A stretch of DNA of 34,702 bases. Origin: Prevotella sp. GTDB taxonomy: Bacteria; Bacteroidota; Bacteroidia; Bacteroidales; Bacteroidaceae. The first letter of the stretch is position 1; every line of letters begins with the position of its first letter. Where the stretch lies: NCBI GenBank assembly GCA_024681705.1, contig JAILAI010000045.1, forward strand, positions 1 to 34,702, written 5' to 3'. Shown one piece after another: positions 16,384 to 26,108 of the stretch. The position numbers were made by a program, and so were the translations under genes. The notes beneath the pieces were generated by a model. That model was not told the DNA's origin and did no database searches. It worked only from the letters and a program-made list of their open reading frames with translations.

Positions 16384-17529
16384 TTAGAACTTAATGGTTG
16401 TCTTGGATTTTCCTTCTTTTGGTTCTTTTTTCCTATTTGATAGCGTACTTTTTCTGGAGTTCTTTGTGACGTAGCCGATAATTTTATCGTTGAACTCTTC
16501 CTGCTGGTTGAGCATAAACTCAATTTCGACCGGAAGCATATAGATGTTTTGTCGGACTTCGTCAGAAAGGCCTTCAATGCCGAATAGACGTGCATTGTCC
16601 TTCTCTGTTGTAATGATCATCTTCGGCGAAGGCATAGCCTCGAATGTTTCGTTGATTCGGCGTATGTCTTTCTTCTTGAACTGATGATGGTCGGGGAAGA
16701 CAAGCGGGGTGATGTTCTTTGTGTAAGGCTCAAGGTCGATAATCATCTGCTTGGGCGATGCAATGCCCGTGAGCAAGAGGATGTTCTGCTCGGGTGTGAT
16801 GCTATCAATTTTCTTGTTTCCTCCCTGATAAAGAGGTTTCAAGTCACCATATTTAAGCGTGGTGAAGAACAATTTCTGGTAAGGGTAGAGGTTGAGAGCC
16901 CTTGTGAGCACGCGATATTCCATGGGCTTGAGATTTCGCGGACACTTGGTCACGATGACGATATCGGCTCGGTTCTTCTCTTGCTTCGGTTCGCGAAGGC
17001 GTCCAGCTGGCAAGAGCTTGTCGTAGATGATGAGACGATGGTAGTCGACGAGGAGGATGTTTACTCCTGGTTTCACGTAACGATGCTGGTAGGCATCGTC
17101 GAGCAAAATGACATCTGTTTCCTTTGTCGTTTCGTCGGTCGTGAGCCGTTCTATACCTCTACATCTATCAGCATCGACGGCAATAAACGCATTAGGATAT
17201 TTCGTGAACATCTGATAAGGTTCGTCACCAATATCTCTCATCATTGTATCCTTATCAGCCAGCACGTAGCCTCGACTCTTCCTCTTGTACCCTCGGCTTA
17301 GGACGGCCACTTTCACCTTGTCTTCGAGCAACCGGATGAGATACTCCACATGGGGGGTTTTCCCCGATCCGCCGACGGTGATGTTGCCGACGGAGATGAC
17401 GGGAACCTTAAAACTTCGGCTCTTCAGAATGCCCATATCGAAGAGTTGGTTGCGCACCCCCACGCCAACTCCATAGAGCCAGCTAAAGGGGAGCAGCCAT
17501 TCGCGTATCTTAATGAAGTCGCCTTCCAT
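16384..17529 (-). CDS. lpxK: Tetraacyldisaccharide 4'-kinase (lipid A kinase)
   Basis: A 381-residue inner-membrane-associated LpxK that adds the 4'-phosphate to the lipid A precursor. The Walker A motif is visible in VGNITVGGSGKTPHVEYL (about residues 43-60), preceded by a hydrophobic N-terminal segment (LLPFSWLYGVGVGV). LLDDAYQHRYV is the family's acidic/His motif. TGIASPKQM and FPDHHQF are further conserved blocks. It starts 33 bases after the sppA stop and is probably cotranscribed with it. The last 30 residues are a Lys/Arg/Ser-rich tail that may be dispensable. Confidence 0.96.
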   Translation of the reverse strand: MEGDFIKIREWLLPFSWLYGVGVGVRNQLFDMGILKSRSFKVPVISVGNITVGGSGKTPHVEYLIRLLEDKVKVAVLSRGYKRKSRGYVLADKDTMMRDIGDEPYQMFTKYPNAFIAVDADRCRGIERLTTDETTKETDVILLDDAYQHRYVKPGVNILLVDYHRLIIYDKLLPAGRLREPKQEKNRADIVIVTKCPRNLKPMEYRVLTRALNLYPYQKLFFTTLKYGDLKPLYQGGNKKIDSITPEQNILLLTGIASPKQMIIDLEPYTKNITPLVFPDHHQFKKKDIRRINETFEAMPSPKMIITTEKDNARLFGIEGLSDEVRQNIYMLPVEIEFMLNQQEEFNDKIIGYVTKNSRKSTLSNRKKEPKEGKSKTTIKF

Positions 17530-17562
17530 GTTGAGAGGGTTAATAGATCGGTTTGCTAAAGA

Positions 17563-19344
17563 TTATTTAATGTTAATGCTAAAGGGAATGCGTGCCTGGA
17601 TGGCGTTCTGATGGTTGAGGCTCTTCATGAGCATAACAGGCTCGTAGAGGTCGCCCAATGCCGAGCGCATCTGTGCATCGAGATAGTTGTTGTGAACTTC
17701 GCCGCTGGCTTTGAGCAACTCTTCCATAAAGTCACTGGGACCAGGATAGCTCTTCGTGTAATACTCCGAGAGCTTAGCCAGCTGAGCGGCTTTCTTGATA
17801 GCTTCATCGAGTCCTCCAAGTTGGTCGACGAGTTTTATCTTCAATGCGTCTTTACCCAACCATACGTGTCCTTGGGCAATTGCTTCTACGGCATCAACGC
17901 TGAGATGTCTTCCGTCGGCCACACGTTGGCGGAACAACTTATAGCCACGATCGATATACATGTTGAGATAACTCATTTCCTCTTCGTTGAACGGACGTGA
18001 AGGTGTTCCGAAGGATGCATTCTTGTTGGTCTTGACTTCGTCGAACTTCACTCCGAGTTTCTGGGTGAGCAATTGGCTCATGTCTGGGAACATGCCGAAG
18101 ATACCGATAGAACCTGTAAGCGTAGTGGGTTCGGCCACAATCCAGTTGGCATCGCAACTGATGTAATAGCCGCCCGAAGCTGCCATTCCGCCCATTGAAA
18201 CGACAACGGGTTTCTTGGCCTTGAGATTCTTGACGGCGTGCCAAATCTGCTCAGAAGCGAAAGCGGAACCACCACCGCTATTTACGCGGAGGACAACGGC
18301 CTTGATGTCGTCGTCGTTCATGAGTTCCTCGAGATCCTTGCTCACTTCGTTGCCAACAATGAGATGTCCCTGACCACCCATGACGTCGCTTGTTGACTCG
18401 TCTACGATGTCGCCAAAAGCATAGTATACGGCGATGCGTTCACCATCGTGACTCTTCTCCTTGACATTTTGCATCTGTGCAACGCTAACCTGATTGATGT
18501 CATCGTCGTCTTCCAACTTGAGGAGTTTCTTCACTTCATTCTTCACTTCGTTGGTATAAATGAGTTTGTCAACCATCTTATACTTGACGAGGTTTTGAGC
18601 ATCCTCGAACATGATGAGGCGATCGGCATACGCGTTGAGCGAGTCCTTGCTGATTTTGCGGCTTTCGGACACATCGTTAAGCATGCTATCCCAAATGCCG
18701 TTGACATAAACCGTTACCTGTTCGCGGTTGGGGTCGCTCATTTGGTCGGCGGTAAACATTTCAGGTGCGCTTTTGTAGGCACCCACCTTGGCCAATTGCA
18801 TCTTTACGCCAAACTTAGCCATGAGGTCTTTGAGGAAATAAGGCTGAGAAGAAAGGCCGTGCCAGTCGACCATACCTTGAGGATTCATCCATATTTTATC
18901 GGCGACACTTGCAATGTAGTAGGTTCCTTGTGTGAATTGGTCGCTATAGGCAACTATCCATTTTCCGGATTTTTTGAAATCGGCAAGGGCCTTGCGCAAT
19001 GCTTGCATAGAGGCGGGGGAATCGGTAGTGAACATGCCGGCCTCGATGTAGATGCCCTTGATGTTCTCATTGTCCTTTGCCTTCTTGATGGCCTTGATGG
19101 TTTCATCGAGACCTGATTCTTTGGCAAGTTCACCACCAAGAATCGTAAGCAGATCGTTGCCCGCTTGTTCATTCATGGTGCCTTTGAGATCCAGCACGAG
19201 AACAGTGTTGTCCTTCACGTTAGTCGTGGTATCAGCAGAGGCTACCATACCCGCAATGCTCATGATGCCTAAAATACTCATGATGAGCATAAACACGAAA
19301 ATGCCTGCCACTGTGGCCAGCATATACTTCAAGAAATCTTTCAT
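17563..19344 (-). CDS. sppA: Signal peptide peptidase SppA, long form
   Basis: A 593-residue membrane protease of the S49 family that degrades leftover signal peptides. A single membrane anchor is visible near residues 8-30. The N-terminal domain carries the general-base Lys in VADKIWMNPQG, and the C-terminal domain carries the Ser nucleophile in GGMAASGGYYIS, followed by LTGSIGIFG. Having both domains makes it the long, E. coli-like form. The track start (a TTG at 19353) is replaced by ATG 19344 (MKDFLKYML), three codons in. A TATTTTTG box lies about 100 bases upstream. lpxK follows. Confidence 0.95.
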   Translation of the reverse strand: MKDFLKYMLATVAGIFVFMLIMSILGIMSIAGMVASADTTTNVKDNTVLVLDLKGTMNEQAGNDLLTILGGELAKESGLDETIKAIKKAKDNENIKGIYIEAGMFTTDSPASMQALRKALADFKKSGKWIVAYSDQFTQGTYYIASVADKIWMNPQGMVDWHGLSSQPYFLKDLMAKFGVKMQLAKVGAYKSAPEMFTADQMSDPNREQVTVYVNGIWDSMLNDVSESRKISKDSLNAYADRLIMFEDAQNLVKYKMVDKLIYTNEVKNEVKKLLKLEDDDDINQVSVAQMQNVKEKSHDGERIAVYYAFGDIVDESTSDVMGGQGHLIVGNEVSKDLEELMNDDDIKAVVLRVNSGGGSAFASEQIWHAVKNLKAKKPVVVSMGGMAASGGYYISCDANWIVAEPTTLTGSIGIFGMFPDMSQLLTQKLGVKFDEVKTNKNASFGTPSRPFNEEEMSYLNMYIDRGYKLFRQRVADGRHLSVDAVEAIAQGHVWLGKDALKIKLVDQLGGLDEAIKKAAQLAKLSEYYTKSYPGPSDFMEELLKASGEVHNNYLDAQMRSALGDLYEPVMLMKSLNHQNAIQARIPFSINIK

Positions 19345-19444
19345 AACTATCAATTAATAATTTAAGTTTCACATTCGCTCCGCCCCTTTATGGTTTGAGG
19401 CAGAGAACTCTGACCAGTTGGGATAGTTGAGTAATAATTGAATG

Positions 19445-19452
19445 CAAAAATA
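19445..19452 (-). promoter_or_regulatory. Candidate promoter -7 box of sppA-lpxK
   Basis: Minus-strand TATTTTTG followed by C, about 100 bases before the sppA ATG. No clear -33 element. Confidence 0.5.
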
Positions 19453-19622
19453 ATAAAAATATGTGAGATAGCACGTATGATAGGTGAAAAAATGAGAAAT
19501 CTTGACGTTTTTTCATCGATTTTGAAACAAATGCATCGTAGAAGTACCGATTCTTCACTTGAAAAGCGTAAGGCGTTCATCAAAAGATATTGCATTTACT
19601 AAAATAAAAATGTGGTATTTCC

Positions 19623-19653
19623 TTTGTGCTTTTCGTGCGATTTCGTAACTTTG
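19623..19653 (+). promoter_or_regulatory. Promoter of the short-chain dehydrogenase
   Basis: TTTG (19623-19626), exactly 19 bases, then TAACTTTG (19646-19653). ATG 19659 follows 5 bases later, which predicts a leaderless mRNA. Confidence 0.8.
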
Positions 19654-19658
19654 CACAT

Positions 19659-20405
19659 ATGATGAAAAGAGCAATAATTATCGGAGCCTCTTCAGGTATA
19701 GGACGTGAAGTGGCTGAACTGATGCTTGAGAAAGGCTGGAAGCTTGGATTGGGCGCCAGACGAAAGGAAAAACTTGATGAGCTAAAAGCCAAATATCCCC
19801 AGCAGGTAGAGACGGAAGCCATTGATGTTCAGAAGCCGAATGGCACTGAAGGACTTCTTTCGTTGATAGAAAAAGTTGGGGGAATGGATATCTATGTTCA
19901 CGTTGCTGGTGTTGGCAAGCAAAATGTGTCTTTAGAATCTGATGTGGAAGAGCAAACCGTTAGCACGAATGCATTGGGCTTCACAAGATTCGTTGATTGT
20001 TCTTTCAACTATTTCGCATCGCACAAAGGTGGGCACATTGTTGTCGTTTCGTCTATAGCGGGGACGAAGGGCTTGGGCGTTGCGCCTTCATATAGTGCGA
20101 CCAAAGCTTTTCAAAACAACTATATTCAAGCGCTCGATCAACTGGCACATCTTCGCAAACTTCCCATTCGCTTCACCGATATAAGGCCCGGCTTTGTCGA
20201 TACGGATCTGTTGGGCGATTCGCAACACTATCCTTTGCTGATGAAGAAAGAGGAAGTGGCCAAGGACATCGTACGTTCAATAGAGAAGGGAAGGCACGTA
20301 CGTATTATCGATTGGCGCTATAGAATATTGGTGGCGTTTTGGAGATTGTTACCGAACAGGCTTTGGCCTTTGCTGCCTATTAAGACGAGGCAGCAAAAGA
20401 CTTAG
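19659..20405 (+). CDS. Short-chain dehydrogenase/reductase
   Basis: A 248-residue SDR with a Rossmann NAD(P) site, IIIGASSGIGREVAEL, at the N-terminus. ARRKEKL after the second strand suggests NADPH preference. The catalytic Ser is in VVVSSIAG and the Tyr/Lys pair in YSATKAF. The usual NNAG motif is altered to HVAGVG, so the structural Asn is missing. The C-terminal 30 residues (RYRILVAFWRLLPNRLWPLL) are basic and hydrophobic, hinting at membrane contact. The substrate is unknown. ATG 19659 (MMKRAIII) is chosen because the promoter ends 5 bases before it. The stop overlaps that of the convergent ABC gene. Confidence 0.92.
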   Translation: MMKRAIIIGASSGIGREVAELMLEKGWKLGLGARRKEKLDELKAKYPQQVETEAIDVQKPNGTEGLLSLIEKVGGMDIYVHVAGVGKQNVSLESDVEEQTVSTNALGFTRFVDCSFNYFASHKGGHIVVVSSIAGTKGLGVAPSYSATKAFQNNYIQALDQLAHLRKLPIRFTDIRPGFVDTDLLGDSQHYPLLMKKEEVAKDIVRSIEKGRHVRIIDWRYRILVAFWRLLPNRLWPLLPIKTRQQKT

Positions 20406-21127
20406 TCTGTAGTTTCGAAATAATCTTCCAAATCCGACTTCGCACTTCCGGCTTCGTTGGCGAGGTCTCGGATGACAACACCGTGCTCAAGCAAAGCAAT
20501 GCGTGGGCAGATGTCTACGGTGTGTGACAAGTTGTGGCTACTGATAAGAACGGTAGCACCCGTTGTCTTGTTGTAGTCTTCAAGTTTGTGCTTGAGGATG
20601 TTCTGGCTTGTAGGATCAAGGAAGTTGAAAGGTTCGTCGAGAATCAGCAGTTGTGGGTTGTTGAGAAACGCCGAAATGATGCCCACTTTCTGCTTGTTTC
20701 CTGCCGACAAATTGCGGATAAGCTTCTTTTGTCCAATGATTTCACCACCCATGAAATGGTCGAATTCTGCCACCTTTGTCTTCACTTCTTCATCCGAAAG
20801 ATTGCCTACCTTACCAATGAAACTGAAATACTCTTCGGGTGTGAGGAAGTCGATGAGGAAACCTTCGTCGATATAGGCTCCAGTAACATTCTTCCATTCC
20901 TCGCTAACAACTGGGTTGATGGGAGCGGAGAAATCGTTGGAGGATAGTGTAACTTCGCCATCATCGGCTTTCAGCAAATCGAGAATCAGACGAAACAAAG
21001 TAGTCTTGCCGGCACCATTGTTGCCGACAAGACCAAGCATGTCTCCCGACTTGATGGTGAAATCGGCTATATCAACAGCCGTCTTTTCACCAAAAGTCTT
21101 TTTAAGATTTGAAATGTGTATTTCCAT
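20402..21127 (-). CDS. ABC transporter ATP-binding protein
   Basis: A 241-residue ABC ATPase. Walker A is GLVGNNGAGKTTLFRL (about residues 33-48), the signature is NLSAGNKQKVGI, Walker B is LLILDEPFNFLDP, and the switch His is in LISSHNLSHTVDI. The signature has SAGNKQ rather than SGGQ, as in ABC-2-type exporters. No permease gene lies beside it in this window, so its membrane partner is encoded elsewhere or it acts without one. It starts 2 bases after the secA stop (ATG 21127), so the pair is cotranscribed. Its stop overlaps that of the SDR gene on the other strand. Confidence 0.93.
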   Translation of the reverse strand: MEIHISNLKKTFGEKTAVDIADFTIKSGDMLGLVGNNGAGKTTLFRLILDLLKADDGEVTLSSNDFSAPINPVVSEEWKNVTGAYIDEGFLIDFLTPEEYFSFIGKVGNLSDEEVKTKVAEFDHFMGGEIIGQKKLIRNLSAGNKQKVGIISAFLNNPQLLILDEPFNFLDPTSQNILKHKLEDYNKTTGATVLISSHNLSHTVDICPRIALLEHGVVIRDLANEAGSAKSDLEDYFETTD

Positions 21128-21129
21128 AA

Positions 21130-24100
21130 TTAGCCTAATCCACGTCCGTGACACTTCTTGAATTTCTTTCCACTTCCGCAAGGACATGGGTCATTAGGTC
21201 CAGGAAGTCTATCCTTCTTTATGGGCGTACGATTTATTTCTGTTGCCTGTGCACGAGTGTCTTGTTGAGCAGCTGCCTGCTGATTACGGTCGACGAGTTG
21301 CTCCTGTTGAGGTTGGTTGGCGTCGGCCTTGGTCTCCTGATAACGCTGGCTATGCTTCTCGGGTGCGGCTTCTCTGACCTCTTCCTGCTGAATTTCAGGA
21401 ATCTGTCCGCGCATCAAGATGCTGGCGATGCGGTTGTTCATTTCATCAACCATTTCGTCGAAGAGCTTTGCACTTTCCAACTTGAAGATGACCAGCGGGT
21501 CTTTCTGTTCGTAGCTGGCGTTTTGCACGCTATGCTTCAGTTCGTCGAGAGCACGGAGATTCTCTTTCCAGCAGTCGTCGATGATGTGAAGCATGATGGC
21601 CTTCTCAAATTCCTTCACCACCGATTTGCTTTCGGTATCGTAGGCTTCCTTGAGGTTACAAGCAATGTTGTACATGTGCTTTCCATCAGTGATGGGCACC
21701 ATGATGCGCTCGTACACTGAACCTTGGTTCTCGTAAACCTGCTTGATGACTGGATTGCCAACCGTACGAATGCGTTCGGTCTTGCGAGTGAATGCTTCCA
21801 TCACTTTATCGTAGGAGTCATCCTCAAGCTTGGCTTTCGATGTTTCAATGAACTGCTCGTTGCTGAAGGGACATTCCATTGCAAATATCTTTATGAATGC
21901 TTCCTGGCAACCTTCGTAGTCGTTGGTTTCGATGATGCTACAAACACGATCCCAAAGCACGTTGGCAATGTCCATACCGATGCGTTCACCCATCAGAGCA
22001 TGGCGACGTTTCTCGTAGATGACGGTACGTTGCTTGTTCATCACGTCATCGTATTCGAGCAGGCGCTTACGAACACCGAAGTGGTTTTCTTCCACCTTCT
22101 TCTGAGCACGCTCAATACTCTTGCTAATCATCGGGCTTTCAATTCGCTCGCCCTCTGCAAAACCAAGACGGTCCATCACACTTGCAATGCGCTCAGAGGC
22201 GAACAGACGCATCAGCTTGTCTTCAAGAGAGACGTAGAATACAGAAGAACCCGGGTCTCCTTGACGTCCTGAACGACCACGAAGCTGACGGTCAACACGG
22301 CGACTTTCATGACGCTCGGTACCGATGATAGCAAGACCTCCAGCTTTTTTCACATCGTCGGAAAGCTTGATGTCGGTACCACGACCAGCCATGTTGGTAG
22401 CAATGGTTACGGCACCTAAGCCATTGGTGCTCTGACCGGCCAATGCAACGATGTCGGCTTCCTTCTGGTGGAGTTTAGCGTTCAGAACCTGATGCGGTAT
22501 GTGGCGCATGTTCAGCATTCGGCTGAGCAATTCTGATATTTCCACCGAGGTGGTACCAACCAGTGTTGGACGTCCAGCCTTGCGCATCTCCTCGATTTCC
22601 TCGATGACGGCATTGTATTTCTCACGTGCCGTTTTGTAGACGCGGTCGTCTTGGTCGTTACGGATAACAGGGCGGTTGGTTGGAATCTCAACCACATCGA
22701 GCTTGTAGATGTCCCAGAACTCACCAGCTTCCGTTGAAGCCGTACCGGTCATACCTGCTAGCTTGTGATACATACGGAAGTAGTTCTGCAAAGTGATGGT
22801 GGCGAATGTCTGTGTGGCATCCTTCACCTTTACGTGCTCCTTGGCTTCTACAGCTTGATGTAAACCATCGCTCCACTGGCGGCCTTCCATGATACGGCCC
22901 GTTTGCTCGTCGACAATTTTCACCTCACCATCCATGACGACATATTCATCGTCCTTATTAAACATGGTGTAGGCCTTGAGCAACTGCTGGATGGTGTGCA
23001 CGCGTTCGCTCTGTACACCGTAGTGCGAAAGCAGTTCGTCCTTCTTCTGCACGCGTTCTTCCTCAGTGAGATTCTCGGCTTCGAGTGCTGAGAGTTCGGA
23101 GGTGATGTCGGGCAACACGAAGAGCTGCTTGTCGTTTACCTGCTTCGAGAGCCATTCGGTACCCTTGTCGGTAAGGTCGCAAGAGTTCAACTTCTCGTCG
23201 ACAACGAAGTATAGAGGTTCAACGGCCTCAGGCATGCGGCGGTTGTTGTTTTCCATATAAGTCTCCTCCGTGTGGAGCATGCCGGCCTTGATTCCCTCTT
23301 CGGAAAGGAACTTGATGAGCGGCTTGTTCTTTGGCAGAGACTTGTGCGAGCGGAAGAGAGAGAGGAAACCAGCATCCAACAATTCCTGACCTTCCTTTTT
23401 CTTTCCTTCTTCCATGAGCTTGTTTCCTTCAGATATCTTCTGCTTGGCGTCTGAAAGGAACTGAGTGGCAAGCTGACGCTGAACACCAACGAGCTTCTCA
23501 ACCAACGGCTGATACTCTTCGAACATCTGGTCGTCACCATTAGGCACAGGACCAGAGATGATAAGAGGCGTACGAGCATCATCGATGAGCACTGAGTCAA
23601 CCTCGTCGACGATGGCGTAGTTGTGGCGACGTTGCACGAGGTCGGCGGGTGAGATGGCCATGTTGTCACGCAGATAGTCGAAACCGAACTCGTTGTTGGT
23701 ACCGAATGTGATGTCGGCCTGATAAGCCTTGCGTCGTTCGGGAGAGTTGGGGCGATGCTTGTCGATGCAATCGACAGAAAGGCCGTTGAACATATAGAGC
23801 GGTCCGATCCACTCGGAGTCACGCTTGGCCAGATAGTCGTTCACCGTAACCACGTGGACACCGTTGCCGGTAAGGGCGTTGAGGAATACGGGAAGGGTAG
23901 CCACGAGGGTCTTACCTTCACCCGTTGCCATCTCGGCAATCTTACCTTGGTGGAGCACCTCACCACCGAACAGCTGCACGTCGTAGTGAATCATTTCCCA
24001 TTTTAGATCGTTTCCACCAGCCGTCCAGTGATTGTGGTAATAGGCCTTGTCGCCTTCGATGGTGATGAAGTCCTTGCGCGGATCGCCTGCCAACTCACGG

Positions 24101-24504
24101 TCGAAATCAGTGGCGGTGACGATTGTCTCTTCGTTTTCGGCAAAGCGACGGGCAGTTTCCTTCACGATGCTGAAAGCAACAGGCATCACTTCGTCGAGAG
24201 CCTTCTCGTAGATGTCGAGCACTTCCTTGTCGAGCTTGTCTATTTGGTTGAAGATGGCTTCGCGCTCGTCAAGGGGCGTGTCTTCAATCTTTGCCTTCAG
24301 CTCTTCAATCTGCTTTTTCTGCTCCGTTGCCGACGACTGTACATATTCCTGTATCTCCTTCGTCTTCAATCGGAGTTGATCGTTGTCGAGTGCCTGAATC
24401 TCTGGGTAGACCTTCTTCACCTTATCAACCAGAGGCTGAATGAGTTTCAGGTCGCGTGATGATTTATCGCCGAACAACGACTTTAAAAATTTGTTTAATC
24501 CCAT
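21130..24504 (-). CDS. secA: Preprotein translocase ATPase SecA
   Basis: A 1124-residue motor of the Sec pathway, driving unfolded preproteins through SecYEG. Walker A is MATGEGKT (about 192-199) and Walker B DEVD (about 300-303). The later [11 protein letters not shown] segment is the conserved helicase motif VI. An insert of roughly 70 residues around 330-400 is characteristic of the long Bacteroidota SecA and explains the length against about 900 in E. coli. The C-terminus has a Gln-rich linker and a zinc-binding SEC-C motif, [14 protein letters not shown], for SecB or ribosome contact. A TAACTTTG promoter box lies about 42 bases upstream. The ABC ATPase follows immediately. Confidence 0.98.
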   Translation of the reverse strand: MGLNKFLKSLFGDKSSRDLKLIQPLVDKVKKVYPEIQALDNDQLRLKTKEIQEYVQSSATEQKKQIEELKAKIEDTPLDEREAIFNQIDKLDKEVLDIYEKALDEVMPVAFSIVKETARRFAENEETIVTATDFDRELAGDPRKDFITIEGDKAYYHNHWTAGGNDLKWEMIHYDVQLFGGEVLHQGKIAEMATGEGKTLVATLPVFLNALTGNGVHVVTVNDYLAKRDSEWIGPLYMFNGLSVDCIDKHRPNSPERRKAYQADITFGTNNEFGFDYLRDNMAISPADLVQRRHNYAIVDEVDSVLIDDARTPLIISGPVPNGDDQMFEEYQPLVEKLVGVQRQLATQFLSDAKQKISEGNKLMEEGKKKEGQELLDAGFLSLFRSHKSLPKNKPLIKFLSEEGIKAGMLHTEETYMENNNRRMPEAVEPLYFVVDEKLNSCDLTDKGTEWLSKQVNDKQLFVLPDITSELSALEAENLTEEERVQKKDELLSHYGVQSERVHTIQQLLKAYTMFNKDDEYVVMDGEVKIVDEQTGRIMEGRQWSDGLHQAVEAKEHVKVKDATQTFATITLQNYFRMYHKLAGMTGTASTEAGEFWDIYKLDVVEIPTNRPVIRNDQDDRVYKTAREKYNAVIEEIEEMRKAGRPTLVGTTSVEISELLSRMLNMRHIPHQVLNAKLHQKEADIVALAGQSTNGLGAVTIATNMAGRGTDIKLSDDVKKAGGLAIIGTERHESRRVDRQLRGRSGRQGDPGSSVFYVSLEDKLMRLFASERIASVMDRLGFAEGERIESPMISKSIERAQKKVEENHFGVRKRLLEYDDVMNKQRTVIYEKRRHALMGERIGMDIANVLWDRVCSIIETNDYEGCQEAFIKIFAMECPFSNEQFIETSKAKLEDDSYDKVMEAFTRKTERIRTVGNPVIKQVYENQGSVYERIMVPITDGKHMYNIACNLKEAYDTESKSVVKEFEKAIMLHIIDDCWKENLRALDELKHSVQNASYEQKDPLVIFKLESAKLFDEMVDEMNNRIASILMRGQIPEIQQEEVREAAPEKHSQRYQETKADANQPQQEQLVDRNQQAAAQQDTRAQATEINRTPIKKDRLPGPNDPCPCGSGKKFKKCHGRGLG

Positions 24505-24545
24505 GGGTATATTCTTTTTTTATTGATGCGATGTAAATGAGCGTG

Positions 24546-24553
24546 CAAAGTTA
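24546..24553 (-). promoter_or_regulatory. Promoter -7 box of secA
   Basis: Minus-strand TAACTTTG followed by GC, with a leader of about 36-40 bases. No well-placed TTTG -33 was found. Confidence 0.65.
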
Positions 24554-24652
24554 CGAAGAAATCTCGTAATTGTTGCACATTTTTGGATAAATTATGGTTT
24601 TCGAAATGGATTATGGAAAATCGCAATGCGTCTTCCGGAGTTGATGTCGCCA

Positions 24653-26101
24653 TCAGAAGAGTGGAGACGCGGCACATGCGTTTGGTGCCCTGATGTGAAT
24701 GGTGGTTGCAATCGTTGGCGCAATGCGGTCAACGGTTATGGGTGTGGCAATGCGTTGTGGCTTCACCCCTGCTCCCAAAATGATGAGGGGGAAGTTCACC
24801 GTGCGCGCATTGATTTGATAATGTTCGTTGGTGTTCTCGTTGAACAGCTGCCAACCGGGAGCCACCTCGATGAGCAAATGTCCGCCTACGTTGGTGTTGA
24901 AGCCATTGCGAATCAGATCTGTCTTCGAGTCGCTGGCGGTGAGCAGGCTTTCGCTTGTGTGCACATTGATGATGCCTTCGCATTGTAGCAGGAACGATTG
25001 AGAGATTTGCAATATCTCGCTGAGTTTCAGTCGTTTCTTCTCAATCAGTTCAACGTTTAGATAAATATGGTTTCGCCAACATCCCCTGACGTAGGTGTCG
25101 CTTCCGTAGAGGGCTCCCAGATAGAGGTTGAGCAGATTGGCGGTGCGGTTGATGTAGAAAGAACCCGTCGGCACACGATGGTGCACATAGTCGTCGAGGG
25201 GGATGTCCTGATGACCTGTTCCTGTTATGAGGAAGAGAACGTTTCCGCGACCAACTTTGCTCTGTATGGTGGCGATGAGGTCGGCCAGTTGCCTGTCGAG
25301 ATTGATGTAGGTTTGTATGGCGTTAGCCTGCCAGTCGGCATTCTTCTTGTCCTTCTGTTTTTTGACGGAAGCGTCGAGCGTGATGTTGAGCATGTCCGTC
25401 ACATCGTCGTGCCCCATGCCGGTTTGCTCAATGCAAAGCACAGCCAGATTGGTGAGTTCCGTAATCTGCTCAAACTCTGTCTTCTTTCCCTTTCCCGAAG
25501 TCTGGTTGAATGCGTCGAGCCATTGTGGCGCACTCTTCATGAAATAGGTGGTAGTGCACCATCCGCCGTTATAGGTATCTTTCCAGAAGGCGCCATCGGC
25601 ATCGTGTCCTGCTGACAAAATGGCAGCATCTTGTTCGTTGGCAATGGCATAGACGAGCCCTTTACCTTGTGTGGCCACCTTCAGCTCATCGGTGATGGTC
25701 GATGTGCGGATGCTTTTGGGCGAAGAGAACTCCGTCGTGTAGACGCCAGGATAGGTGGGGTCGTCGACGCAGCTGATGGGTCTCAGTGTCTTCTTGTCGA
25801 GCCATCCAGTTCCGATGATACCATTATAATAAGGTGTGGTGCCTGTCATGATCGACGCGATGGCCGAAGCCCTGTCGACAGGCGAGAACGGGTAGCTGAC
25901 GTTTGAATAGACGGTGCCGTTCTGCATGAGTTCCTTGAAGCCGTTGGTGCCGAAGTAAGGGCCAAACTGCTCGATATACTCGGATGAGAGCTGGTCGATG
26001 GCAATGTTCACAACAAGCCTTGGTGACTGTTGCGCTACTTGTGCCTGAACCGTTGCGGCAATCAAGGCAATGAGGGCCGATGTGAACTGTCGTCTATTCA
26101 A
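24653..26101 (-). CDS. Alkaline-phosphatase-fold secreted protein, catalytic motifs eroded
   Basis: A 482-residue exported protein. The signal peptide MNRRQFTSALIALIAATVQA is complete only if translation starts at TTG 26101, 7 bases after the stop of the DUF4105 gene; no ATG is available nearby. The fold resembles PafA/phosphodiesterase-type alkaline phosphatases: NIAIDQLSSEYI near the N-terminus and IASIMTGTTPYYNGI further on. In active relatives one expects a Thr nucleophile before the TGTTP block, a SxxDxxGH-type motif and a (S/A)DHG motif. Here the corresponding places read PVDRASAIASI, EQTGMGHDD and LITGTGHQD. It may be a non-catalytic partner of the DUF4105 protein. Confidence 0.85.
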   Translation of the reverse strand: MNRRQFTSALIALIAATVQAQVAQQSPRLVVNIAIDQLSSEYIEQFGPYFGTNGFKELMQNGTVYSNVSYPFSPVDRASAIASIMTGTTPYYNGIIGTGWLDKKTLRPISCVDDPTYPGVYTTEFSSPKSIRTSTITDELKVATQGKGLVYAIANEQDAAILSAGHDADGAFWKDTYNGGWCTTTYFMKSAPQWLDAFNQTSGKGKKTEFEQITELTNLAVLCIEQTGMGHDDVTDMLNITLDASVKKQKDKKNADWQANAIQTYINLDRQLADLIATIQSKVGRGNVLFLITGTGHQDIPLDDYVHHRVPTGSFYINRTANLLNLYLGALYGSDTYVRGCWRNHIYLNVELIEKKRLKLSEILQISQSFLLQCEGIINVHTSESLLTASDSKTDLIRNGFNTNVGGHLLIEVAPGWQLFNENTNEHYQINARTVNFPLIILGAGVKPQRIATPITVDRIAPTIATTIHIRAPNACAASPLF

Positions 26102-26108
26102 TGTCTTT

